A DNA stretch of 64,000 nucleotides, taken from Desertimonas flava. Lineage in GTDB: Bacteria; Actinomycetota; Acidimicrobiia; Acidimicrobiales; Ilumatobacteraceae. Below the pieces are notes generated by a model that saw only the letters and a program-made list of their open reading frames with translations, ran no database searches and was not told the DNA's origin. Positions 43,201-50,894 of the stretch are shown here, in pieces. Both the position numbers and the translations under genes were made by a program. Every line of letters begins with the position of its first letter. Position 1 is the stretch's first letter. The stretch covers positions 1-64,000 of the forward strand of contig NZ_QKYK01000029.1 in NCBI RefSeq assembly GCF_003426815.1. The letters are read 5' to 3'.

Positions 43201-43298
43201 CTGCCTGCGCCGAGGTGCAGGCAGCGATCCTGCTCAACGGCGCCGTGCCCCTTCCAGGCCATGGCGACCCTGTTAGAGGCTCCGGCCTCCTGAGCAGG
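43201..43298 (-). other. Structured leader region of the molybdenum hydroxylase gene
   Basis: CTGCCTGC/GCAGGCAG (43201-43208 with 43217-43224) and CCTGCTCA/TGAGCAGG (43229-43236 with 43291-43298) are perfect stems. The second encloses ACGGCGCCGT and GAGGC-TCCG-GCCTC hairpins, giving a multi-branched fold. It lies about 80-180 nt upstream of the start. It could be a structured 5' leader or a small RNA; no known class is recognised. Confidence 0.35.
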
Positions 43299-43323
43299 CC
43301 TCGACGACGCTGGCCGCAGGACA

Positions 43324-43351
43324 GCGGCCCGACCAGTGCTGGTCGGGCCGC
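43324..43351 (-). terminator. 13-bp hairpin terminator after the NlpC/P60-like gene
   Basis: GCGGCCCGACCAG (43324-43336) and CTGGTCGGGCCGC (43339-43351) are exact complements with a 2-nt loop, 24 bp after the stop of the minus-strand gene at 43375. Confidence 0.65.
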
Positions 43352-43374
43352 CGCCTCGCAGAAGCGCGGCTCGG

Positions 43375-44691
43375 TCAGCCGTCCGCCCACGCGTCGGTGG
43401 CGCCGGCGTCGTCGGCGTACGACGAGTCGTCGACAGGCGCCATGCCGACGTCGTCGCTCGACGACAACGACGTCTCGACGTCATCGCTGCCGGCGCTGCT
43501 GAGGGCCGGATCCTCGTATGACGACGACTCGTACGCAGGTGCGTCGTACGACGCGATCTCGACGTCGCTCATCGTCACGTCGATCGAGCCGGCCGAGTCG
43601 TCCACCGAGTCGTCCGCGGACCAGACGGGCGCGGCCCCCTCGTCGGCGGGGGCGTCAGCGTCCGCCGACGCCGCGGCCACCGCGGTCGCATCGCCGCCCG
43701 CGGCGCCGGCATCGTCGGATGCCGGTGAGCTCGACGAGACGTTCGGGTCGTTCGGATCGACGTCCTCGGCGTCGCTGACGCCGTCGCCATCGGTGTCCAT
43801 GTCCCTCGTGTTGCGCCACGGCTTCGTCATCCCGGTCGTCGGGTCGCCACCCATCAGTTCTTCGTCGAGGTCATGGTGACCGTCGCCGTCGGTGTCGTCG
43901 AACGCGTCGGCGTGGAACTCGGGGATCGTCGCGGCGTGGGTGTAGTCGCGCCCAGCGGCATCGACCTCCTTCAGCTCGCCGGTCCGCTCCGAGATCTCCA
44001 GCACCTTGCCGTTGCCCAGGCTGATCGCCACGTAGGCACGGTCGGGCCGATCCGCAGACGCCATCGGGTCCCCGGAGAAGCCGAACAGCAACGCCCCCTT
44101 GGTGCCGATGGCCGCCTCGACCGACACGTCGTTGCCGCTCAGCGCCAACGAGCGGTACTGCTTCCACGACCCGTCGGGCAGCTCGGCGCCCGCCTGGTGG
44201 GCGGCCCACTGCACGAGCTCGGAGGAGTCGAACTCGCTCGATCCCATTCCGTCGTCCAGGTCGACCTCGGCGCCGAACCGGTTCTTGGCGCCGATCTGCG
44301 ATTGCGCCCGGTCGATGAACGCGTCGAGGGGGTTGGGATTCGCCCCCGACTTGTTGATGGCGTCTGGGTCGAGATCGGCGACGGTGCGGCTCGACCCGCC
44401 CCGCATCTCCTCGACCCAGTCGGCGAACCCGTCGCCGTCGGTGTCGACGTTGTGCTCGGTGATGCCGGCCGCCTGCTCGATACCGGTGACCAGGTCCTCC
44501 ACGATCTTGGCACTGGCCGCCGGATCCTTCACTCCGAGGTCGCGGACCCGGGGGTGGTCGACGGCCACCTCGAATCCGTCGATCAGCCCGTCCCCGTCGC
44601 TGTCGGGGTTGTGGACATTCGTTCCGAGGCGCCGCTCGACCGCATCGCTCAAGCCGTCGCGATCGGAATCGGTGCGTGATTCGTCGCTCAT
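43375..44691 (-). CDS. Calcium-repeat (thrombospondin-3-like) protein with inactive NlpC/P60-type domain
   Basis: A 438-residue acidic protein without a signal peptide. DxDxDG calcium loops occur near 8-15, 30-36, 83-89, 267-273 and 299-305. Between them, ~120-240 resembles an NlpC/P60 peptidase: EFDSSELVQWAAHQAG and YVAISLGNGKVLEIS align with the FDCSGLVQW and HVAIYLGNG motifs, but the catalytic Cys is S156 and the His is Y220, so it cannot act as a cysteine peptidase. The last ~115 residues are a disordered Ser/Asp/Ala tail. Probably a binding protein; export route unknown. TACCGT (44698-44703, minus) supports the start. Confidence 0.78.
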   Translation of the reverse strand: MSDESRTDSDRDGLSDAVERRLGTNVHNPDSDGDGLIDGFEVAVDHPRVRDLGVKDPAASAKIVEDLVTGIEQAAGITEHNVDTDGDGFADWVEEMRGGSSRTVADLDPDAINKSGANPNPLDAFIDRAQSQIGAKNRFGAEVDLDDGMGSSEFDSSELVQWAAHQAGAELPDGSWKQYRSLALSGNDVSVEAAIGTKGALLFGFSGDPMASADRPDRAYVAISLGNGKVLEISERTGELKEVDAAGRDYTHAATIPEFHADAFDDTDGDGHHDLDEELMGGDPTTGMTKPWRNTRDMDTDGDGVSDAEDVDPNDPNVSSSSPASDDAGAAGGDATAVAAASADADAPADEGAAPVWSADDSVDDSAGSIDVTMSDVEIASYDAPAYESSSYEDPALSSAGSDDVETSLSSSDDVGMAPVDDSSYADDAGATDAWADG

Positions 44692-44697
44692 GAGGCG

Positions 44698-44703
44698 ACG
44701 GTA
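44698..44703 (-). promoter_or_regulatory. -10 element of the calcium-repeat gene
   Basis: TACCGT on the minus strand, 6 nt before the ATG at 44691; leaderless. Confidence 0.45.
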
Positions 44704-44833
44704 CGACGCCCGGAACAGGCTGTCGCCGGGAGCATTCCCGGTTTCCGCGCGACGGTCCCGGAATGCGCTCCAGAGCGCGCCGGACCCGCCCTGATACGTC
44801 GTATCTCGGCCCGGCACGGCCGCTCCAGAAGAC

Positions 44834-45424
44834 ATGGGCCGGGGAACCATCGAACTGGCGTCTGCGGCCCTGACAGCGGGCAGCTCGATGCCGTACCTCG
44901 TCTCGATCAGTCGGCATGCGGCCCGGCCGCAACGCATGTCGTGGTTCGTGTTCACCGCGCTCTCGGCGGTCGCTGCGGTGAGCCAGCTGCGAACCGGGTC
45001 GTCAGCGGGGGCGTGGCTCGCCGCCGGTTCGGCGGTCGGCTTCGGCGCCATCTTCGCCTGCTCGCTGCGCTGGGGAGCCGGAGGCTGGAGCCGCGCGGAT
45101 CGCGGCACGCTCGCCGTCGCCGTGCTTGCCGTGGTCCTGCTGCTGGCCGACCGTCCCCTCGCGTCGCTGCTGACGGTGATCGCAGCCGAAGTCGCCGCGG
45201 TGGCGCTCACGGTGGCGAAGGTCTCGGCGGCGCCCACCGAGGAGGTCTGGACATCGTGGGCGATCGACGCCGTGGCCGGCGTGGCGGCCCTGGCCGGCGT
45301 CGCGACGTGGTCGTTCGGCTCGGTGGTGTACCCCGCCCATCACGTCGCGGTGAACGTGTGGGTGGTGCTCGCCGTTCGCCGCGGCCGCGCGCGGCAGGGT
45401 CAACTCAGCCCGCGTCACGCGTGA
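44834..45424 (+). CDS. Multi-pass membrane protein of unknown function
   Basis: A 196-residue protein with about five membrane helices (around 35-50, 58-78, 90-107, 110-128 and 140-180) and short loops; the C-terminus is basic (RRGRARQGQ). No family recognised. It is divergent from the calcium-repeat protein gene, 142 bp apart, and convergent with the next gene. Confidence 0.65.
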   Translation: MGRGTIELASAALTAGSSMPYLVSISRHAARPQRMSWFVFTALSAVAAVSQLRTGSSAGAWLAAGSAVGFGAIFACSLRWGAGGWSRADRGTLAVAVLAVVLLLADRPLASLLTVIAAEVAAVALTVAKVSAAPTEEVWTSWAIDAVAGVAALAGVATWSFGSVVYPAHHVAVNVWVVLAVRRGRARQGQLSPRHA

Positions 45425-45452
45425 CGATCGGCCGAGCGGACCGGGCCGTCGC

Positions 45453-45992
45453 TCAGGACGTGAGGAACACGATGGCGGTGATGACGGCGACGATGGCCAG
45501 GGTGACGCCGACCACCGTGAGCCAGATCGCCCAGGTCGGCCACGGCCTGCGTACCTTCACGCCGGGCGGCGCCGTAGCGATCAACGGCTCGAGGACGTCG
45601 AACCACTGGCCCCGGGAGTCCTTCATCTTGCGGTCGGCGTCGAAGGCCTTGCCGATGCGGCCGGCGTTGACGGCGAGGTTCACCACGTCGCTGCTCGCCT
45701 GGAACTCGTGCACCGCCGTGTAGTCGGGCACGAGCTTGTAGCAACGGTCGGCGTGCCAGAGGTGGAATCCGACGACGCCGGAGGCGGCGAGCGAATGGAA
45801 TTCGTGCACTGGGTGGTCGAACACGGTGCCGCGGCGCGTGACGAACGACAGGCGACCGTCGCGCAACGCCAGGGTCCCGTCCTTCATGAACAACGTGATC
45901 GGCACCGTTCCGAGCAGCGACGCCGCCGACTCGTGATGCGGAGCGCCAGCCGGGGTGGCTGACGGCTCGGTCGATTCTGCGGGCGTACTCAC
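45453..45992 (-). CDS. C-tail-anchored protein with PH-like domain
   Basis: A 179-residue protein. Residues ~30-130 look like a small PH/GRAM-type beta domain (ITLFMKDGTLALRDGRLSFVTRRGTVFDHPVHEF), and one membrane helix sits at the C-terminus (~155-177), so the domain faces the cytoplasm. Function unknown. The GTG at 45992 is chosen because GAGGAGG precedes it by 6 nt. It lies 80 bp downstream of the acetyltransferase gene. Confidence 0.68.
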   Translation of the reverse strand: MSTPAESTEPSATPAGAPHHESAASLLGTVPITLFMKDGTLALRDGRLSFVTRRGTVFDHPVHEFHSLAASGVVGFHLWHADRCYKLVPDYTAVHEFQASSDVVNLAVNAGRIGKAFDADRKMKDSRGQWFDVLEPLIATAPPGVKVRRPWPTWAIWLTVVGVTLAIVAVITAIVFLTS

Positions 45993-46072
45993 GATGTCCT
46001 CCTCGACTGCGGTGAGGGACGAGAGTGTGGCCGCCAGCGGCGTCGGGCGCAGCGAATTCCCGCCGCCAGCGG

Positions 46073-47101
46073 TCACCCCGGCGTCAGCTCCAGTCGGGCT
46101 TCCACTTCGCCCTCGACCATCTCGCCGGTCGGGACGAAGCCGAGTCGCTCGTAGAACGGGCGAGGGCTGCCCGGCCCGTCGACCCAGCTCGTGTACAGCG
46201 TCGAGTGGCCCTCCTGCCGCAGGCGGTCGACGAGCTGGTCGAGCGCGCGTTTGGCGATCCCGCGCCGCTGATGACGACGGTCGATCAGCAGGCGCCAGAG
46301 GTAGGGGTCGGGATTGGTGGGCGAGACCTCGGCCGTCATCACGAATCCCGCCGGCTCGCCGTCCGCCGTGATCCCCCGCAGCCACGGCACGAGGGCTCCG
46401 CCGTTGTCGACGTCGGGGAAGAGCGCGTCGGCGTACGACGCCGAGACGGGAGCGACGAAGCGTTCCTCGGACTTGTGCGTCGCCAGCCGGGCGAATTGGC
46501 CGGCGTTGCGGTGATCGAGCTCGACCAGCTCGACGCGCTCGGGAGCGCCGGTCGGACGGGTGCGCCACGCCTCGTACTCGTCCCGGGTGACGGCGTACGA
46601 CATGTTGTCGACCCACTCGCCGCGCCACAGGAACGACCGCTTGGTGACGGCCTCGAACGTGAGGCCGAGCGATTCGAGCACTCGCTGCGACGCCACGTTC
46701 TCGGGATCGAGCTCACCGAACACGCGCCCGACGCCGATTTCGTCGAACAGCTCGTCGACCAGTGCTCGCGCCGCCTCGCGCGCGTAGCCGTGGCCCTGGT
46801 GCTCCCGGGCGAGCGTGTAGCCGATCTCGGCGACGTTGGCGGTTTCGTCGATGTGCGTGCACACGTCGCCTACCACCACGCCGTCGGCCTCGACCGCCAG
46901 CTGGTTCCAGGAACCGATGACCATCTGGTCGTTGTCGTCCTGATCGGCCAGCACCTTGATCGCGTCCTCCACCGTGAAGGGCAGGTTCCACAGTTGATAC
47001 CGGACCACCTCGGGGTCGTTGCGATATGCGGCGAATCGAGGCGCGTCGGCGGTCGTCATCATGCGGATGAGAAGTCGGTCGGTGCGCAGGGGCAGCGGCA
47101 T
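46073..47101 (-). CDS. Tandem GNAT acetyltransferase
   Basis: A 342-residue protein with two GNAT domains. The N-terminal one (1-~175) is RimJ/RimL-like: RTDRLLIRMMTTADAPRFAAY, GYTLAREHQGHGYAREAARALVDE (acetyl-CoA loop) and NVASQRVLESLGL. The C-terminal one (~185-340) has RLLIDRRHQRRGIAKRALDQLVDRL, again with an acetyl-CoA loop. Both seem able to bind acetyl-CoA. Acceptors unknown. TACCGT (47108-47113, minus strand) lies 6 nt before the ATG, so the start is well supported. Confidence 0.86.
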   Translation of the reverse strand: MPLPLRTDRLLIRMMTTADAPRFAAYRNDPEVVRYQLWNLPFTVEDAIKVLADQDDNDQMVIGSWNQLAVEADGVVVGDVCTHIDETANVAEIGYTLAREHQGHGYAREAARALVDELFDEIGVGRVFGELDPENVASQRVLESLGLTFEAVTKRSFLWRGEWVDNMSYAVTRDEYEAWRTRPTGAPERVELVELDHRNAGQFARLATHKSEERFVAPVSASYADALFPDVDNGGALVPWLRGITADGEPAGFVMTAEVSPTNPDPYLWRLLIDRRHQRRGIAKRALDQLVDRLRQEGHSTLYTSWVDGPGSPRPFYERLGFVPTGEMVEGEVEARLELTPG

Positions 47102-47107
47102 CGTGTC

Positions 47108-47113
47108 ACGGTA
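47108..47113 (-). promoter_or_regulatory. -10 element of the tandem GNAT gene
   Basis: TACCGT on the minus strand, 6 nt before the ATG at 47101; leaderless. Confidence 0.45.
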
Positions 47114-47257
47114 GGCAGCGCCGCGCGCCAGATTCGACGGAATTGCCTGATCGCCACGCCGTGGGCCGAGCGGTGCCGCCGGCGATACAGCGAATAAGGC
47201 ATGCGATGAGGTACTTACCCGATGTGGCTCAGGGGCTCGATCCCGCACGATCGCCGC

Positions 47258-49327
47258 ATGAGTACACGTCATGGTTCACGCGCCCGGAGCCGACGCGCTC
47301 TGGCCACGCTCGCCGTGCTCGGCAGCGCTGCCGGCACGGTCGTCATCTCCGCCGGCGCGGCCTCCGCCGCGCCGCCGGTCTTCAACGAGCCGCCGACGCG
47401 GGTCTACACGGGTGCCGGGCAGGACCTGCTGTTCGCTGGTGCCGACCCGATCATCGGCGAGTCGAGGGCGATCGACGTGACGATCGAGGGTGATGACAGC
47501 ACCTGCTCGGTGCTGAGCCCAGGAGGAGAAGGTCACGACGGCACCTGCGCGTACGCCCAGATCCAGATCCTCGAGCCGAATCGCGGCGGGCTGACGATCG
47601 ACGACTCGGCGATCGCCTACATCGGCCCCAACCGCAGTGGCGACATCGTGTACAACATCGGCGGCCCGATCTCCGATGTCCGGGCGGCGCTCGCGTCGCT
47701 CACCTACGTCCCGCCCGACGACGACTTCGAGACGACGGATCAAGCCACCGTGACCGCTCGGCTGTCGATCCAGGACGCCACGGCCCCGGCACCCCAGACC
47801 GCCAACATCGACATCGACATCCGCGTCGAGGGCGACAACGACTGGCCCGAGCTCACCGCTCCCGCCGATGCCCCGTTTTCGGTCGATGCCGGCCAGACGT
47901 TCTCCGTCTTGGAGTCCGCCGGTACCGACGTCTTCCGTGTCACCGACGACGATGCCGACCAGGGCGAGATCGACGACTACCTGCTCGGCGTCGCCTGGGT
48001 CGACTGCGGTCTCGTGTCGTTCCCGACCCTCTCGACGTATGCCACCTACATCGGTGACCCGGCGACGATCCTCGCCGACGCCGGCTTCGACCCGACGCTG
48101 ATTCCGGGTGAGGTGGCCAACGGCCTGACGATCAGCAGCGACACGGACGAGGTCACCGCCGTCGCCTGGCTGGCCCAGATCGACGAGGACAACAGCGACG
48201 ACTCCGACAGCTTCAACAGCGCGATCCGCTGGATCGACTTCCACGCTCCGGCCCAGGCGGCCAGCTGCACGCTGACGATGGTGGTCAGCGATCTGGGCAA
48301 CAACGGCATGCCGCTCCCGGAGGAGCTCCCCAACCCCGGCATCGACGTCGCCCAGATCGTCGTCGAGGTGGCCGCCGAGACCCCGTCGTCGACCGACCCG
48401 CCCGCCTCCACAGAACCGACCGACACGACCGAACCACCGGCATCAACCGAACCGACCGACACCACCGAACCACCAGCTTCCACCGAGCCGACCGACACCA
48501 CCGAACCCACGGACACCACCGAACCGCCGGTCGACTCGACCGAGCCTCCCGTCGACTCGACCGAGCCGACCGAAACCACCGAACCCGCCGAAACCACCGA
48601 GCCGACCGAGACCACCGAACCCGCCGACACGACCGAGCCGACCGAGCCGACCGAGACCACCGAACCCGCCGACACGACCGAGCCGATCGAGCCGACCGAA
48701 ACGACCGAACCGCCGGTCGACACCACGGAACCGCCGGTCGACTCGACCGAGCCTCCCGTCGACTCGACCGAGCCCCCCGTCGACACGGAGGCCGCGACGA
48801 CCACCACGACCACATCGACCACCGAGGTGCCGGTCGACACTGCGGTCTCCGCCACCACGACGACGATCGCTGGCGAGCCGAGCGGAACGACGCCGGTGCC
48901 GGCGGGGAACGTGAGCGCCGACGTCGTGACGCCGTCGCTGGAGCGGGGCCAGCAGCAGACCGGTCACGGATACGGCTTCGTCCCGGGTGAGATCGTGACC
49001 GGCGTCCAACAGTCGACGCCATTCGAACTCGGCACGGCGATCGCCGACATCAACGGCGTCGCCACGTTCACCTGGACCATTCGCGACGACGAGTCGGTCG
49101 GGCCCCACACCTTCACCGTCACGGGCCCGTCGGGCACGGCGTCGGCGAGGTTCGAGGTGGCCGCTCCCGCCGCTCCCAACGGCCCCACCGTCCCGACGGG
49201 TGGCCCGGGCTCGGTCGACGACCCGTTGCCCGACACGGGCACCGCCGCTCTGCCGATCGTCGTGCTCGCCACGCTCCTGGTGATCCTCGGCGGCGCCGCG
49301 ATCAGCCTGCGACGCACTCCCCGCTGA
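47258..49327 (+). CDS. LPxTG-type surface protein with Thr/Pro/Glu repeat stalk
   Basis: A 689-residue cell-wall protein. A signal peptide (1-~38, ending SAGAASA) is followed by an Asp-rich N-terminal domain with cadherin-like spacing (ITGs such as IDIDIRVEGDNDWPEL). The stalk (~375-530) is built of TEPTDT, TEPPVD and TEPPAS units. An Ig-like domain (~550-640, ending VGPHTFTVTGPSGTASARFEV) and a sorting signal follow: LPDTG (L657-G661), a hydrophobic helix and RRTPR. A sortase should attach it to peptidoglycan; none is in this window. It could serve adhesion or aggregation; that is inference. Confidence 0.88.
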   Translation: MSTRHGSRARSRRALATLAVLGSAAGTVVISAGAASAAPPVFNEPPTRVYTGAGQDLLFAGADPIIGESRAIDVTIEGDDSTCSVLSPGGEGHDGTCAYAQIQILEPNRGGLTIDDSAIAYIGPNRSGDIVYNIGGPISDVRAALASLTYVPPDDDFETTDQATVTARLSIQDATAPAPQTANIDIDIRVEGDNDWPELTAPADAPFSVDAGQTFSVLESAGTDVFRVTDDDADQGEIDDYLLGVAWVDCGLVSFPTLSTYATYIGDPATILADAGFDPTLIPGEVANGLTISSDTDEVTAVAWLAQIDEDNSDDSDSFNSAIRWIDFHAPAQAASCTLTMVVSDLGNNGMPLPEELPNPGIDVAQIVVEVAAETPSSTDPPASTEPTDTTEPPASTEPTDTTEPPASTEPTDTTEPTDTTEPPVDSTEPPVDSTEPTETTEPAETTEPTETTEPADTTEPTEPTETTEPADTTEPIEPTETTEPPVDTTEPPVDSTEPPVDSTEPPVDTEAATTTTTTSTTEVPVDTAVSATTTTIAGEPSGTTPVPAGNVSADVVTPSLERGQQQTGHGYGFVPGEIVTGVQQSTPFELGTAIADINGVATFTWTIRDDESVGPHTFTVTGPSGTASARFEVAAPAAPNGPTVPTGGPGSVDDPLPDTGTAALPIVVLATLLVILGGAAISLRRTPR
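48379..48850 (+). repeat. Low-complexity coding repeat (Thr-Glu-Pro stalk)
   Basis: Short imperfect units such as ACCGAACCGACCGACAC and GACTCGACCGAGCC repeat within the surface-protein gene and encode the TEP-rich stalk. It is prone to slippage, so its length may vary among strains. Confidence 0.85.
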
Positions 49328-49350
49328 CGGATCACCCGGCCCGCCAAACC

Positions 49351-49392
49351 GGAGGGTAGATACCGGACGCTTCGGTGGGGTATTTACCCTCC
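49351..49392. terminator. Long hairpin between convergent genes
   Basis: Arms GGAGGGTAGATACC (49351-49364) and GGTATTTACCCTCC (49379-49392) pair at 13 of 14 positions around a 14-nt loop. It sits between the surface-protein gene (+) and the small membrane-protein gene (-). Confidence 0.65.
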
Positions 49393-49394
49393 CG

Positions 49395-49829
49395 TCAGCC
49401 GACGCCGGCCGACCGCAGCGCTGTCAACCAGCGCTGTGGGTCCCGCACCTGCACCGCGAGCTGATCGACGCCGTCGGGGGTCATCCACGACAAGCGCAGC
49501 ACCGGGCTACCGACCGACTTACCGAGATGCGAGGTGGTCGTGTCGGCCGACGTGATCGTCGTGAACGGCATGTCGACCACGGAGTGTGGAACCCACTGCA
49601 CGAAGATCACCCGATCGTGGCAGAGCGCGAGGGTGCCAGTGCCTCGGACCTGACGCTTGCCCCGCGACGATACTCCGAGCGAGCGCGCCGGCTCCGCCGT
49701 GACGACCTTGTGACCCGCCAGGGAGTCGACGGCGCGCCGCTGGGCTCCGCCGACCATGCGGCGCAAGCCGAGTACGCCGACGACCAGCACGATGGCCAGC
49801 AGCACGACGATGACGAGGACGATGATCAT
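49395..49829 (-). CDS. Single-pass membrane protein with small PH-like domain
   Basis: A 144-residue protein: an N-terminal membrane helix (1-~25, mostly Ile/Val/Leu) and a ~100-residue cytoplasmic beta domain (GTGTLALCHDRVIFVQWVPHSVVDMPFTTI ... LAVQVRDPQRWLTAL) that recalls PH-like/DUF2550 proteins. Function unknown. Its ATG overlaps the stop of the carbamoylase gene (ATGA), so the two are translationally coupled. Confidence 0.7.
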   Translation of the reverse strand: MIIVLVIVVLLAIVLVVGVLGLRRMVGGAQRRAVDSLAGHKVVTAEPARSLGVSSRGKRQVRGTGTLALCHDRVIFVQWVPHSVVDMPFTTITSADTTTSHLGKSVGSPVLRLSWMTPDGVDQLAVQVRDPQRWLTALRSAGVG

Positions 49830-50767
49830 TCGTCGCTGAGTACGACGCCGCGTTGCGAGGTGATCCGCGTGTACACCTTAGGTCGCCGGTACCGATCGAA
49901 GTCGAACAGCGTCCCGGTGTAGCGCTTGCACCAGTCGAGGTCGCACGAGGCCACGACCAGCTCGTCGCCAGCCGTGTAGGCCTGGGCGACGATCTGCCCC
50001 GACGGGGCGACGATCATGCTCTGCGCCAGCGAGTCGACGCCGGCCTCCACCCCGCCCTTCGCCACACCGACCACCCAGGCACCGTTCTGGTAGGCGCCGG
50101 CCTGCATCACGAGGGCGTTGTGGAATCCCTGCAGGACGTCCTGGCTCGGGTCGGGCACGTAGTGCAGCGGCGTGTTGTATCCGCACAGGATCAGCTCGAC
50201 GCCCTGGAGCCCCATCACGCGGTAGGACTCCGGCCAGCGGCGGTCGTTGCAGATCATCATGCCGACGCGTCCGCCGAACGCCGGCCAGACACCGAAGCCG
50301 TCCGGGCCCGGCTCGAAGTAGTAGCGCTCGGCGTGCTGGAACGGCCGATCGGGTTCGTGGTGCTCGTGACCGGGGATGTGCACCTTGCGGTACCGGGCCA
50401 CCACCGACCCGTCGCGCTCGACGAGGATCTGCGTGTTGAACCGGTGCACGGTGCCGTCGGCATCCGGAGGCGTGAGCTCGGCGTAGCCCAGACAGAACCC
50501 GACGCCGAGGCGGGCGGCCTCGTCGAACAGCGGCTTCGTGTCCGGCCCGGGCATCTCGGTCTCGTACCAGTGATCGGCCTCGGCGATGTCGTCCACGAAC
50601 CAGCGTGGGAAGAACGTCGTGAGGGCGAGCTCGGGGAAGACGACGGCGTCGCAGCCCCGCGCTGCGCCATCGCGCAGCAACACCAGTAGGCGCTCGACGA
50701 CCTCGGCCCGTGTGTGCTCGGCCTCGATCGGTCCGAGTTGGGCAGCTCCGACGACGACCGTACGCAC
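49826..50767 (-). CDS. N-carbamoyl-D-amino acid hydrolase-like amidohydrolase
   Basis: A 313-residue nitrilase-superfamily enzyme with the full set of D-carbamoylase features: E46 (VVFPELALTTFFPRW), K128 (RYRKVHIPGH), C173 (MMICNDRRWPE), then GYNTPLHYVP and MQAGAYQNGAW. It would turn N-carbamoyl-D-amino acids into D-amino acids, CO2 and ammonia, as in hydantoin or pyrimidine breakdown. No hydantoinase is nearby. The GTG start at 50767 lies 7 nt after TACGCT (50775-50780, minus strand). Coupled to a small membrane protein. Confidence 0.9.
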   Translation of the reverse strand: MRTVVVGAAQLGPIEAEHTRAEVVERLLVLLRDGAARGCDAVVFPELALTTFFPRWFVDDIAEADHWYETEMPGPDTKPLFDEAARLGVGFCLGYAELTPPDADGTVHRFNTQILVERDGSVVARYRKVHIPGHEHHEPDRPFQHAERYYFEPGPDGFGVWPAFGGRVGMMICNDRRWPESYRVMGLQGVELILCGYNTPLHYVPDPSQDVLQGFHNALVMQAGAYQNGAWVVGVAKGGVEAGVDSLAQSMIVAPSGQIVAQAYTAGDELVVASCDLDWCKRYTGTLFDFDRYRRPKVYTRITSQRGVVLSDE

Positions 50768-50774
50768 GACGCCG

Positions 50775-50780
50775 AGCGTA
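50775..50780 (-). promoter_or_regulatory. -10 element of the carbamoylase gene
   Basis: TACGCT on the minus strand, 7 nt before the GTG at 50767; leaderless. Confidence 0.45.
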
Positions 50781-50880
50781 TCCGGACGGCAGATCTCGAC
50801 CCCGACCTGGCCCCGCCCTCAGCCGGCTTCGCTCGCGGACACCGCCGGGGATGGCGGTCGGGTCACGACAGATCGCCCGT

Positions 50881-50886
50881 TAGGGT
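50881..50886 (+). promoter_or_regulatory. -10 element of the NatAB-like exporter
   Basis: TAGGGT, 8 nt before the GTG at 50895; leaderless, and it supports the short start. Confidence 0.45.
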
Positions 50887-50894
50887 CGGGCCGC

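Noticed and set aside
43201-43298. Possible tRNA-Sec or other tRNA
   Set aside because: No T-loop TTCGANN, no anticodon arm of the right size; the stems do not fit a cloverleaf.
48046-48858. Antisense Ser/Val/Gly-repeat protein within the surface-protein gene
   Set aside because: It is the complement of the TEP repeat; the sense frame has a signal peptide and LPxTG, so the antisense frame is a shadow.
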